From positions 1,731,770 to 1,795,769 of the forward strand of contig NZ_JH636435.1 in NCBI RefSeq assembly GCF_000255655.1: DNA of 64,000 nt, in the 5' to 3' direction. The notes under the pieces are model-generated. The model was given only the letters and a program-made list of their open reading frames with translations, was not told the origin of the DNA and did no database searches. The stretch is from Schlesneria paludicola DSM 18645 (lineage in GTDB: Bacteria > Planctomycetota > Planctomycetia > Planctomycetales > Planctomycetaceae). The position numbers were made by a program, and so were the translations under genes. Below, in pieces: positions 8,345 to 17,588 of the stretch (positions within the stretch are counted from its first letter, which is position 1; every line of letters starts with the position of its first letter).

Positions 8345-9823
8345 CTACTTGACCCGCTTGAAGTCGATGAATCCAAGTTCCACATCAGTCCGGACCAACT
8401 GCACTCGAAGTCTGTGACCGACATCAAGCCCCAGCGACCCGGTCTGCAGTCGTCCTTCAATTGGTGGATTTGAGATCCGCACCCAGACACCTTCGGCATT
8501 GGTACCGGTCACAAACGCGTCGAACTGATCGCCAACTCTCGACTGCAGGAGCAGGGCCGCCGCTGATTTGCGCAAGTGCCGTTCGACCTTCTTCGCGGCA
8601 TCTTCTTGTTTTGTACACTGTGTCGCCAACGCAGCCAGTTCGTCACCGTCATAAGGAGGAACCGTGCCTGACATCGCGGCTTTCAGCAGCCGCTGCGTGA
8701 TCAAGTCAGGAAATCGTCGATTCGGCGCCGTGGAATGCGAATAGTCCTCGACGGCAAGTCCGAAGTGCCCACTCGCATTGTCACCAGCAAGCTGCGCGAC
8801 GTACTCACCGCGTCCCAGAAGTTTGATGATGCTGAGCGACAGATCTGGAAAGCGGATTGGATCAGTGGTCTTTGACGACACCAGAAATCCTTCCAGGGCC
8901 TTAGAGTCAGGATCTTTGGGTAGCTTGCACCCGCGTTCGCCTGCAAGCTCGACGATTCGGTCCCAGCGTTTGGGTCGGCGGACAACCCGCCGAAGAGACG
9001 GGGTCTGATGCAATTCAAGGTATCGGGCAGACACTCCATTGGCCGCAATCATGAATTCGGCAATCAGTTCTTTGGCCCGATTCTGCTCATCAGTCACGAG
9101 TCCGGCAATGATCTCACCCTCGAAAACCGGACGTGTTTGGATCGTTTCAAGATCCAGAGCCCCCGATTCGTGCCGGGCGTCTTTCAGAACTTGCGCCGCG
9201 TGGTCTTGCAATCGAAGGTTCGCCTCAAGGCCGCTCACCGTCCCGATCACAGGTGGCATCGGCCCCTGACCATCCAACCAGGCGGCGACGCTGTTGTATG
9301 CCAACTTCGCGTGATTTCGCACAAGCGCTCGATAGAGATCGGAATGCTCAAGCGTTCCTTCCGCGTCGAAAACCATTTCCACGACAATCGCCAGTCGATC
9401 AGATTCAAAATTTAACGATGTCAAATCGGTCGATAATTTTTCCGGCAGCATCGGAAAGATTTGACCGGCGGTATACACCGAGGTCGTGTTCCACTGCGCA
9501 TGATCGTCGATCGCCGAATGCTTCTTGACGATTGCGTCGACATCCGCAATCGCCACCAGAATCTTGAACGCCCCCGCACTCAATGCGTCAGCCACATTCA
9601 GTTGGTCAAGATCGCGCGAATCATCATTGTCGATCGAACACCAGATAAGGTTCCGTAGATCGCGCGTTGTCCCGTCCGTTCGCTCTGCAGGTCCCTGGAT
9701 CTGATCCAACTCCGCCATGACTTCCGGCGGAAAATCCGGTGCAAGCCCGCGTTCCACCATGATTCGGTAAGCAATTCTCCGCAGGATCGTACGATGTTGT
9801 CTGTCGTCGAGATTCGGCGCCAT
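8345..9823 (-). CDS. RNB-domain exoribonuclease (RNase II/R family)
   Basis: 492 residues. The catalytic signature SIDNDDSRDLDQ at residues 63-74 carries the clustered aspartates that bind magnesium in RNase II/R. Later segments HFGLAVEDYSHSTAPNRRFPDLITQR correspond to the conserved C-terminal RNB block, where the Arg pair contacts the RNA end. The protein lacks the two N-terminal cold-shock domains of RNase R; only about 60 residues precede the catalytic domain. It ends in a short S1/OB-like stretch (FDAFVTGTNAEGVWVRI). It therefore resembles the compact RNase II-like enzymes of several bacterial phyla. It should degrade RNA 3' to 5'. Confidence 0.92.
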   Translation of the reverse strand: MAPNLDDRQHRTILRRIAYRIMVERGLAPDFPPEVMAELDQIQGPAERTDGTTRDLRNLIWCSIDNDDSRDLDQLNVADALSAGAFKILVAIADVDAIVKKHSAIDDHAQWNTTSVYTAGQIFPMLPEKLSTDLTSLNFESDRLAIVVEMVFDAEGTLEHSDLYRALVRNHAKLAYNSVAAWLDGQGPMPPVIGTVSGLEANLRLQDHAAQVLKDARHESGALDLETIQTRPVFEGEIIAGLVTDEQNRAKELIAEFMIAANGVSARYLELHQTPSLRRVVRRPKRWDRIVELAGERGCKLPKDPDSKALEGFLVSSKTTDPIRFPDLSLSIIKLLGRGEYVAQLAGDNASGHFGLAVEDYSHSTAPNRRFPDLITQRLLKAAMSGTVPPYDGDELAALATQCTKQEDAAKKVERHLRKSAAALLLQSRVGDQFDAFVTGTNAEGVWVRISNPPIEGRLQTGSLGLDVGHRLRVQLVRTDVELGFIDFKRVK

Positions 9824-10168
9824 ATCATGATTCCGGTAGGACTTCTCTCATTCGTGTCTCGCGGATCACCGATGATCGCGGCAAGGATGGGAACGTTACC
9901 AGACAAACCAGTGCTCAGACGACCAGAGTTCCAGAATTCGGAAGAAAGTTCCTCTGGTTCCGAAAGCCGAATCACCAGGTCACTTGTCGCTGACAACGAC
10001 TGGATTCCGTTGTATAATAAAAGCTTTATGGGATCGGTCGCTTTCCGTCCAGACGGCCTTCGACACAGGGCAAAATACGAGCGTCTTCGAGACGGCGGCA
10101 GACAATCAGAGAATTCCGTCGGACTTTTTCAGAAACACAGGACGCGATCAAGTACGGAGCCAACGCCA
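9824..10168. other. Divergent intergenic region
   Basis: 345 bases between the ribonuclease gene (-) and the first DUF1501 gene (+). It contains a good sigma-70 promoter for the rightward gene. Open frames running through it from 9794 overlap the ribonuclease start and are not supported. Confidence 0.5.
9990..10018 (+). promoter_or_regulatory. Sigma-70-type promoter for the DUF1501 gene
   Basis: CTGACA at 9990-9995, a 17-base spacer, and a perfect TATAAT at 10013-10018. Transcription would start near 10025 and leave a leader of about 145 bases before the ATG at 10169. Confidence 0.7.
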
Positions 10169-11623
10169 ATGCCGTCCGGTTTTCCACGCCACGAACAGTT
10201 GTCCCGACGAACAATGCTTCAAGCAGGTTCGATCGGTCTGCTGGGACTAGGACTGAATCATGTCACCGCGCTTCGAGAAGCCGATGCCAGTTCCGATCAG
10301 TCAACGCAGGGGAAGGCGAAGTCCGTCATCTTCATCTTTCTCTCTGGTGGATTGGCACAGCACGACAGCTTTGATCCCAAACCAGAAGCACCGTTGGGAA
10401 TCCGCGGCCTGTTTTCGCCGATCGCCACGCGATCACCGGGTCTGGAAGTCTGCGAACATCTGCCAATGCTTGCGGCACGCAGTCAGAATTGGAGCGTGAT
10501 TCGGACACTCACAACGCCTCACAACGAGCATTCGCAGGGTCACATGTCGATCCTGACGGGCCGCACGCCAATGCCACCCACGTTCGATCCCACAAAGCCG
10601 ATGCCGGGCGACTGGCCCTCTATTGCATCCGTCGTCGGAGACACGTTGCCGCGCCGGAACAACAATCTTCCGCCCGCGATCGTGCTACCTGAGAGATTGA
10701 TCCATAACACCGGCCGTATTTTGCCGGGACAATTTGGCGGGCAAATGGGAAGCCGTCGCGATCCGTGGTTCGTCGAAGCATCGCCGTACAACCCCAAATC
10801 GTATGGTGCCTATCCGGACTACGAGTTTCATTTTGTCCGCGGTCGTGAGCGAAATCCGAATTTAAAATTTCAGGCGCCGAATCTCAGCCTGCCGCACGGG
10901 TTGGACATTGCGCGGCTCGGTCAGCGCAGTGAACTTCTCGCAATGCTCGACCAACAGCGGGCCGACCTCGAACAAACCGCCTCGGTGGCGAATTTCGATC
11001 GACATCGACAATCGGCCGTTTCATTGCTGACGGACGCCCAGATGCAGCGGGCGTTCGATGTCCACAACGCCAACCCTCGCGATCTCGACCGGTATGGCAG
11101 GAACGCATTCGGCTGGTCTCTGTTAATGGCTCGACAATTGGTCGAGCAGGGCGTCGGATTGGTGCAGGTCAACCTGGGCAACAACGAGGCGTGGGACACA
11201 CACGAAAATCATTTTCCATTACTTCGCGATTGCCTGCTGCCACCAACTGATCGCGGTGTTTCGGCATTGCTCGATGATCTCAACGAACGCGAACTGCTCA
11301 AAGACACCTTGATCGTGATGTGCGGAGAAATGGGACGTACCCCGAAGATCAACCCGATCGGTGGTGAGAGCAAGATTCCAGGTCGCGACCACTGGGGCGC
11401 GGTGCAATCGGTGTTCATCGCCGGGGGAGGTACTCCCGGTGGGATCGTCGTCGGAGCTTCGGATAAAGACGGAGCCTACCCAGTGAAGTCACCCCAGCGT
11501 CCAGAGGACCTTGCCGCCACGATTTATCATGCACTTGGAATCCCGGCCACTGCCTCATGGAAAGATGATCAGGATCGCCCGCATCAAATATATTCCGGTG
11601 AGCCAATCGCGGAACTGATCTAA
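10169..11623 (+). CDS. DUF1501 protein, Tat-exported
   Basis: 484 residues from the ATG at 10169, which has a GGAG site 9 bases upstream and lies downstream of a clear promoter. The N-terminus has LSRRTMLQAG, a twin-arginine signal. DUF1501 belongs to the alkaline-phosphatase-like superfamily; its typical blocks are present: FLSGGLAQHDSFDPKP, EHLPMLAARS, DTHENHF and CGEMGRTPKI followed by GRDHWG. The Asp and His residues in these blocks are the likely metal ligands. The enzymatic activity of the family is not settled. Unusually, it has no DUF1549/DUF1553 partner beside it and is followed by a second DUF1501 gene. Confidence 0.92.
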   Translation: MPSGFPRHEQLSRRTMLQAGSIGLLGLGLNHVTALREADASSDQSTQGKAKSVIFIFLSGGLAQHDSFDPKPEAPLGIRGLFSPIATRSPGLEVCEHLPMLAARSQNWSVIRTLTTPHNEHSQGHMSILTGRTPMPPTFDPTKPMPGDWPSIASVVGDTLPRRNNNLPPAIVLPERLIHNTGRILPGQFGGQMGSRRDPWFVEASPYNPKSYGAYPDYEFHFVRGRERNPNLKFQAPNLSLPHGLDIARLGQRSELLAMLDQQRADLEQTASVANFDRHRQSAVSLLTDAQMQRAFDVHNANPRDLDRYGRNAFGWSLLMARQLVEQGVGLVQVNLGNNEAWDTHENHFPLLRDCLLPPTDRGVSALLDDLNERELLKDTLIVMCGEMGRTPKINPIGGESKIPGRDHWGAVQSVFIAGGGTPGGIVVGASDKDGAYPVKSPQRPEDLAATIYHALGIPATASWKDDQDRPHQIYSGEPIAELI

Positions 11624-11630
11624 AAGTCTC

Positions 11631-11651
11631 AAACGGCCTGCAGGCCTTTTT
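11631..11651 (+). terminator. Candidate rho-independent terminator
   Basis: GGCCTGCAGGCC directly after the DUF1501 stop is followed by a run of T (CCTTTTTCC), with flanking AAA that can pair with part of the T run. The stem is short, so strength is uncertain. Confidence 0.45.
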
Positions 11652-11764
11652 CCGAATCCCCCTGCCACAAACCCGCGCGACGACCCCGGCACATGGCCGA
11701 ACGTTGATCGAAACCTCGACTCATCCCACCGCAACCTCATCGCGACTGAAGAAAGCTGAATTGT

Positions 11765-13123
11765 ATGCTGAATATTCTGGGACAGCCACCGGCGCAGTTC
11801 TGCGATGGTCATTCACGGCGCCAATTCCTTAAGATCGGCGGCCTTGCAATGGGGGGGCTCTCGCTGCCTCAGATTCTTCAAGCGGAACAGGACACGCTGA
11901 CCTCACGCGGCAAGAAACTGCCGCACAAAGCGGTCATCATGATCTACTTGTCAGGTGGACCGTCGCATCAGGACATGTACGACCTGAAGATGGACGCGCC
12001 GATCGAAATACGTGGAACATTCAGACCGATTTCCACGAACGTGCCGGGAATCGACATCTGTGAACACATGCCCCGGCTGGCAACGATGATGGACAAGTTC
12101 GCCATCATCCGATCGCTGTATGGCTCGCCCGATCAGCATGCGTCTGATACTTGCCTGAGTGGCTATCCGATCGGTCCCAAGGGCCGACAAGATGATCACC
12201 CATCCTTGGGTTCGGCTCTTTCCAGAATCCAGGGGCCAGTCGATCCCGCCGTGCCACCGTTCGTTGGTTTGACGATCAAGACAGGCCACATGCCTTATTC
12301 GAACCCTGGTCTGCCAGGCTTTCTGGGAATGGCCCATGCCCCGTTCCAGCCCAGTGGGGAAGGAATGGCCAATATGCGGCTGAACGGAGTGTCGCTCGAC
12401 CAACTGCGACATCGGCAAGCGCTGCTGACGAGTTTCGATCAGTTCCGCCGCCAGGTCGATACCGTTGAGCCATTCCGCAATGTCGACGTCCTGACCCAAA
12501 AGGCATTCGACGTGCTCACGTCCAGCAAACTTGTCGAGGCACTCGATCTCGACAAAGAGGACTCTGCACTGCGTGATCGCTACGGCCGGGGCAGCGCTGC
12601 GCCGGCATTCGGCGAAGACGCGGGACCACACTGGATGGACCAGTTCCTGATGGCACGACGACTGGTCGAAGCAGGTGTCCGGTGCGTCACACTCTCGTTC
12701 GGCAGTTGGGACCGCCACGGAGCGAATTTCGAACGATTGCCAACGCAGCTCGCTCAGTTCGATCAAGGGATCACCGCACTGGTTGAGGACCTTCACGCCC
12801 GCGGACTCAATGACGATGTCAGTGTTGTCGCATGGGGCGAGTTTGGACGCACGCCGCGCATCAATGCAAGTGGTGGTCGCGATCACTGGCCGCAAGCCTC
12901 GTGCGCGTTGCTCGCTGGCGGAGGCATGCGCATGGGACAGGTTATCGGATCAACGAATCGCCTGGGTGAAGTCCCGCAAGATCGCCCAGTCCACTACCAG
13001 GACGTCTTCGCGACCCTCTATCGGCAGCTCGGTATCGATGTGAACACGGCGACAATCCCCGATAACAGTGGACGCCCCCAGTTCCTCGTCGACCGCCGCG
13101 AACCCATCCGGGAATTGATTTGA
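11765..13123 (+). CDS. DUF1501 protein, Tat-exported
   Basis: 452 residues. The N-terminus carries HSRRQFLKIGGLAMGG, a twin-arginine signal. The family blocks are MIYLSGGPSHQDMYDLKMD, EHMPRLATM, WDRHGANF and WGEFGRTPRI followed by GRDHWP. In planctomycetes this type is usually paired with a DUF1549/DUF1553 gene; here its neighbours are two other DUF1501 genes, one before it and one converging on it. It is more similar in block spelling to the classic DUF1501 type than its upstream neighbour, so a recent tandem duplication is unlikely. Exported metal-dependent hydrolase is the best guess. Confidence 0.92.
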   Translation: MLNILGQPPAQFCDGHSRRQFLKIGGLAMGGLSLPQILQAEQDTLTSRGKKLPHKAVIMIYLSGGPSHQDMYDLKMDAPIEIRGTFRPISTNVPGIDICEHMPRLATMMDKFAIIRSLYGSPDQHASDTCLSGYPIGPKGRQDDHPSLGSALSRIQGPVDPAVPPFVGLTIKTGHMPYSNPGLPGFLGMAHAPFQPSGEGMANMRLNGVSLDQLRHRQALLTSFDQFRRQVDTVEPFRNVDVLTQKAFDVLTSSKLVEALDLDKEDSALRDRYGRGSAAPAFGEDAGPHWMDQFLMARRLVEAGVRCVTLSFGSWDRHGANFERLPTQLAQFDQGITALVEDLHARGLNDDVSVVAWGEFGRTPRINASGGRDHWPQASCALLAGGGMRMGQVIGSTNRLGEVPQDRPVHYQDVFATLYRQLGIDVNTATIPDNSGRPQFLVDRREPIRELI

Positions 13124-13380
13124 TTCATCGCGTTGCCCAGACACTTGATTTGATCGATATGGGGAACGCAGTTCGCCAGGAAGCCTTCTCTTGAACGGCC
13201 TCGGAACTGCAGCGGCGCGCAGGAAGAATCGCAACGTGTCGCGCGTCACTTCGGACGAAACTCAAAAGTCACTGACGCGTTCCAGATACATTCAGGAGTG
13301 TCGCAGCTCTTCAATTGTCCCGCGCCGCGAGGACTTTTGATCCCATACTGCAACATGACTGTGCAGGGAATCGACGCGCG

Positions 13381-14811
13381 TCAGAACAGTTCGGTGATGG
13401 CACGACCTTCGGCAAGCAGATCGAATGGGCGCCCTTGGTTGTCGAACGATTCCAGATTGTGAATGCCCATCGCATGAAACACCGTCTTCGTCACATCGGC
13501 CGGTGTTACGGGATTGTGAGCGGGATATTCGGCAAATCGATCGCTTGATCCATAGGTCTGACCACCGCGAACACCGCCACCCGCCAGGACATCGGTCAGA
13601 CAGTGGGTCCAATGATCGCGTCCTGCGCCAGTCGCGCCGCCACTACGTGGATCGCCAATCTTCGGCCGACGGCCCATCTCACTGGTGACCAGCAGCAAGG
13701 TCTCGTCGAGACGTCCCCGAACCGCCAGATCTTCAACAAGGGCCGAAAACGCGCGATCAAATTCGGGCAGCAGGTCGTCTTTCAAGCACGAGAAATTGTT
13801 GCCATGGGTATCCCATCCGCCTCCACTGGCACATTTCTTATCCAGACGGTCCGGATTGCCGCGCCAGAACACAGTCACAAACGGGACACCGGCTTCGACC
13901 AGTCGTCGTGCGGCCAGCAAACTCATTCCGTTGACATTTTCACCATAACGCGCTCGAACCACGGCCGATTCTTGCGTGACATCAAACGCTTCGGTGGTAC
14001 TGGACGACATCAAAAGCGACAACGCACGCTGCTGCTGATCAGTCCAGGTTCGCGACGCGGAATAGGAATCGAAATCACGACGAACCGCATCCAGTTCCTG
14101 GACCAGCGCATGCCGATGCGTCAGGCGATCGGTCGTCGTTCCCTCTTGAAGCATCAGCGACGGAACTTGAAACTTCAGCGGGTCGTTCGAATTCCCTTCA
14201 ACATACAACGGATCGAATTTCAGCCCCAGTCGTGCGGCGAACTGGCCAGGACGCGTGTACGCCGGCGCTCCCTCTTTCTGAGGAAGTGTAATGAAGTTTG
14301 GCAAATGGGGATGAACCGGCCGCTTGGCGGCCACGACGGCTCCCATGCACGGCCAGTCATCGGCATACGGCGTGCGGTTGTTGCCGAGCGACAGAAATGT
14401 CGGATCAGGAACATGCCCGGTCAGATTGTAGTAGTATCCGGCATGGTGATCATTGGTGTTGACCGTGGCACCGACACTGTTGACCAGCGCCAGATGATGG
14501 GCCTGCTGTGCGAGCATCGGTAAATGCTCGCACAACGTAACCCCCGGAGCCGATGTCGCAATCGGCTCAAACGGCCCTCGATACTCGGCAGCAGCCTTCG
14601 GCTTCATGTCCCACATGTCAATGTGCGAAGCGCCGCCACTCAGGAAGAACAAGATCGTCGACTTGGCTCGCCCTGGAGAAGCCGATTCACTTCCAGGGAC
14701 CGTCGATGCAAACGAGCGGCCAAATGGCATCGAAGCCACTCCACAGCTCGACGCCACCAGGAATGTTCGTCGCGAAATGGGCAGGGGCGATCGGCTCGTC
14801 AGCGAATCCAC
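13381..14811 (-). CDS. DUF1501 protein, Tat-exported
   Basis: 476 residues on the minus strand, converging with the previous DUF1501 gene. The N-terminal ISRRTFLVASSCGVASMPFG is a twin-arginine signal. Blocks: FFLSGGASHIDMWDMKPKA, EHLPMLAQQA, WDTHGNNF and TSEMGRRPKI followed by GRDHWTHC. The position after the Gly-Arg pair is Arg rather than the Thr seen in the other copies. It shares a 265-base divergent region with the ABC importer operon, which holds a spaced inverted repeat. This is the third DUF1501 gene within 5 kb without a DUF1549 partner. Confidence 0.92.
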   Translation of the reverse strand: MDSLTSRSPLPISRRTFLVASSCGVASMPFGRSFASTVPGSESASPGRAKSTILFFLSGGASHIDMWDMKPKAAAEYRGPFEPIATSAPGVTLCEHLPMLAQQAHHLALVNSVGATVNTNDHHAGYYYNLTGHVPDPTFLSLGNNRTPYADDWPCMGAVVAAKRPVHPHLPNFITLPQKEGAPAYTRPGQFAARLGLKFDPLYVEGNSNDPLKFQVPSLMLQEGTTTDRLTHRHALVQELDAVRRDFDSYSASRTWTDQQQRALSLLMSSSTTEAFDVTQESAVVRARYGENVNGMSLLAARRLVEAGVPFVTVFWRGNPDRLDKKCASGGGWDTHGNNFSCLKDDLLPEFDRAFSALVEDLAVRGRLDETLLLVTSEMGRRPKIGDPRSGGATGAGRDHWTHCLTDVLAGGGVRGGQTYGSSDRFAEYPAHNPVTPADVTKTVFHAMGIHNLESFDNQGRPFDLLAEGRAITELF

Positions 14812-14894
14812 TCGTCTGTCTCCTCGGTGCTCACAACTGCCTTGACAGTGATCGGATCGATCTGCCTTTGCACTTCAATCCATAACTCGCCTTA

Positions 14895-14975
14895 ATATGA
14901 CAAACTCGACACCCGCTTCCCAGCCGGAAGATTGAAAAACACCTTGCGGACTGTTCCCAATGAGACTTGTCATAT
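14895..14975. promoter_or_regulatory. Spaced inverted repeat in the divergent DUF1501/ABC control region
   Basis: ATATGACAA at 14895-14903 and its exact reverse complement TTGTCATAT at 14967-14975 flank 63 bases between the divergent DUF1501 and ABC genes. Two half sites placed this way could bind one regulator and loop the DNA. No regulator gene is adjacent. Confidence 0.35.
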
Positions 14976-15076
14976 CCCGATCAAGATTCACACGACTCAC
15001 CCTGACAGATGATTCACGGGATCGCAGTCACTGATTTTCACACGTTTCCAGAGTTCCGGTAAAGAAGTGAGACGAG

Positions 15077-16621
15077 GTGACCTTGGAGAATTCCGCACTG
15101 CTCCGACTCGATGCCATTTCCAAGGCGTACGGAGGGGTGCACGCGCTCCGTGACGTCTCGCTTTCGGTTGAGGTCGGAGAAGTTCACGCACTCTGCGGCG
15201 AGAACGGCGCAGGGAAATCGACGCTCATCAAGATTCTGTCGGGCGTCGTGCGTCCCGATACGGGAACAGTGACTCTGAATGGACATCCACTGGAACACGG
15301 AGATGTCCAAGCGTCGGAGCGCGCGGGTATTGCCGTCATTCATCAGGAATCCACCGCATTTCCCGACCTGAATGCCATCGACAATATTTTCGTGGGTCGC
15401 GAAATCAGCCGATGGGCAGGGTGGCGTCTGGACTACGGCGCGATGCGGTATCAGGCGGCGACGCTGCTTCATGATCTCGGTGAGTCGATCGATCTCAATT
15501 GCCCCGTTGGGCAGTTGCCCCTTGCTCAGCGTCAAATGGTTTCGATGGCGCGGGCCCTGGTCGGAAAATGTCGCCTGCTGATCATGGACGAACCGACGGC
15601 GTCGCTGTCTGCTCGCGAAACGACCGTTCTGCTCAAACTGATTCGCCGCCTTCGAGGCGAAGGAATCAGCGTGCTGTATGTCAGTCATCGCCTCGAAGAA
15701 ATTTTCTCGATTGCCGACACGATTACCGTCCTGCGGGACGGACGCTGGATCGACACGCAACCCACACACCAGATGACGCGTAATTCTCTCATTCAGCAAA
15801 TGGTCGGGCGTCCGCTGCTTGAAGTATCAGCACCGTCGGTCGAGACGAAACCGAATCGCGCCGCAACTCCGCTGCTTGAAGTCCGACACCTCACGCGAGG
15901 CGGTGTCTTCCACGATGTGAATCTGAGACTTCATGCTGGCGAGATCCTCGGACTGGGCGGACTTATCGGCGCGGGCCGCTCAGAAGTTGCCCGCGCCATC
16001 TTTGGTATCGATACGTATGACTGGGGACAGATCCTCGTGAACGGAACACCCCTCGCCAGACACTCCGTTCGAAGCAGCCTCGCCGCTGGACTCGCGCTCG
16101 TTCCCGAAGATCGGCAACATGAAGGTCTGGTACTGCCGATGTCGATCCGTTCCAACGTCTCGTTGGCTGTCTTGCCAATGCTGTGTCGCTTCGGTGGAAT
16201 TTCGTTCCACCGCGAATGGCAGGTCGTCGCCAACCTTCTCACCAACCTGCAAGTCAAATGCGATGGAATGCATCGGATGGCTGCGACGCTGTCAGGTGGC
16301 AATCAACAGAAGCTCGTTCTAGGAAAATGGCTCGCGACAAATCCACGGGTCTTGATTCTGGATGAACCCACTCGCGGGGTCGATGTCGGAGCCAAAGCCC
16401 AGTTCCATCAGTTGATTCGGGATTTTGCCGACCGAGGCATGTCCGTACTTGTCATCTCGTCCGACCTTCCCGAGCTGCTATCACTCAGCGATCGCCTGAT
16501 GGTGATGCGACAAGGTCACCTCGTCGGCGAACTTTCACGATCCGAGGCCACTCAATCTCGCGTGCTGGAAATGGCGTTGCCCGATGCCGAAGCCCCTGCG
16601 AAAGGAACGATCCATGTTTAA
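15077..16621 (+). CDS. Sugar ABC importer ATPase (RbsA/MglA/LsrA type)
   Basis: 514 residues, starting at a GTG. It contains two ATP-binding cassettes in one chain. The first has Walker A GENGAGKST at residues 41-49 and Walker B LLIMDEPTASL. The second has the degenerate Walker A GLIGAGRSEV, signature LSGGNQQKLVLGKW and Walker B VLILDEPTRGVDVG. This asymmetry is typical of carbohydrate ABC importers of the CUT2 class. Its last 8 bases overlap the first permease gene, so the genes are translationally coupled. Gene order (ATPase, permease, permease, binding protein) equals that of lsrACDB; rhamnose transporters of rhizobia have the same parts. Confidence 0.95.
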   Translation: MTLENSALLRLDAISKAYGGVHALRDVSLSVEVGEVHALCGENGAGKSTLIKILSGVVRPDTGTVTLNGHPLEHGDVQASERAGIAVIHQESTAFPDLNAIDNIFVGREISRWAGWRLDYGAMRYQAATLLHDLGESIDLNCPVGQLPLAQRQMVSMARALVGKCRLLIMDEPTASLSARETTVLLKLIRRLRGEGISVLYVSHRLEEIFSIADTITVLRDGRWIDTQPTHQMTRNSLIQQMVGRPLLEVSAPSVETKPNRAATPLLEVRHLTRGGVFHDVNLRLHAGEILGLGGLIGAGRSEVARAIFGIDTYDWGQILVNGTPLARHSVRSSLAAGLALVPEDRQHEGLVLPMSIRSNVSLAVLPMLCRFGGISFHREWQVVANLLTNLQVKCDGMHRMAATLSGGNQQKLVLGKWLATNPRVLILDEPTRGVDVGAKAQFHQLIRDFADRGMSVLVISSDLPELLSLSDRLMVMRQGHLVGELSRSEATQSRVLEMALPDAEAPAKGTIHV

Positions 16622-17588
16622 TTGGTGGCAGACGCTCGGCCGCCGTGAACGAAGCCTTTTTGTCCTGATCATCCTTGCCGCCGTTCTTGTGACGAGCATC
16701 GATCGTGGATTCCTGTCGACAACAAACCTGCGTGACATTCTCGTTCGCGGCGCCCCGATAGCGATCGTGGCGTGCGGAGTGATGCTCGTTGTCGTCTCGG
16801 GGGAAATCGACATCTCGGTCGGTTCACTCATGGCCCTGCTGGCCGCCGTGATGGGACTGAGTCTCTCGCGCGATCATGCGGCTTGGTCGAGCGGATTGGG
16901 ACTACCTCTGATCCTGGGATTGGGAACCCTGGCAGGATGGGCCACCGGTGTGCTGGTGACCGTGGGGCGAGTGCCCTCCATCATGGTGACACTCGGACTG
17001 CTGACGGCTCTCCGCGGCCTCACCACGATCATCATGCGCGGCGGGAATATTCAAAATCTTCCCGATGGACTAACACGCTGGACCAAGCAGGGGCTGTTCG
17101 GACTTCCGCTCAGTATCTGGACAGCCGGCGTTGTGCTGGCCGTCACCGCGTGGATCATTCATCGCACCGCGCTGGGTCGGCGGATTTACGCCGTCGGCAG
17201 CAGTCGACAGTCGGCCGCCATGGCGGGACTGTCGGAAGGACGACTCAAGCGTTTCGTCTTCGCCTACACCGGTTTCTTAACTGCCTTGGCGACGATCGTC
17301 GATGTCCCACGGCTGCCACAGATCGAAGCGGGAATCGGCAACGAACTGGAACTGCTTGTTGTCACCTGCGTCGTCGTCGGCGGTGTCTCGATTTCCGGTG
17401 GACGAGGTTCGCTGACAGGAGTCGTGCTCGCCATCGTGCTGATGACGCTGATTCGTCCAATGCTGACATTCATGGCAGTCGGAGAATCGGGTGAAAAATG
17501 GACCAAAGCCATTCAGGGACTGTTGATCCTCGCCGCCGTGGTCGCCGACCACGCATTTGCCGCACATTCACGGCGGGAGCCCACCTGA
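16614..17588 (+). CDS. Sugar ABC importer permease 1 (RbsC/LsrC type)
   Basis: 324 residues from the ATG at 16614, which has an AAGGA site inside the end of the ATPase gene. It is strongly hydrophobic, with about 8-10 membrane segments. The segment VVVSGEIDISVGSLMAL is the conserved BPD_transp_2 signature of CUT2 permeases, and GGVSISGGRGSLTGVVLA is the second conserved loop near the C-terminus. It should form the translocation pore together with the next permease. Its stop codon overlaps the next ATG (TGATG). CUT2 importers usually have one permease gene; two different ones are typical for the Lsr and rhamnose systems. Confidence 0.95.
   Translation: MFNWWQTLGRRERSLFVLIILAAVLVTSIDRGFLSTTNLRDILVRGAPIAIVACGVMLVVVSGEIDISVGSLMALLAAVMGLSLSRDHAAWSSGLGLPLILGLGTLAGWATGVLVTVGRVPSIMVTLGLLTALRGLTTIIMRGGNIQNLPDGLTRWTKQGLFGLPLSIWTAGVVLAVTAWIIHRTALGRRIYAVGSSRQSAAMAGLSEGRLKRFVFAYTGFLTALATIVDVPRLPQIEAGIGNELELLVVTCVVVGGVSISGGRGSLTGVVLAIVLMTLIRPMLTFMAVGESGEKWTKAIQGLLILAAVVADHAFAAHSRREPT

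Noticed and set aside
11951-12895. 314-residue minus-strand open frame
   Set aside because: Antisense to a DUF1501 gene with intact family blocks; the composition is that of a reverse frame.
13603-14523. 306-residue plus-strand open frame
   Set aside because: Antisense to the third DUF1501 gene; no domain or start signal.
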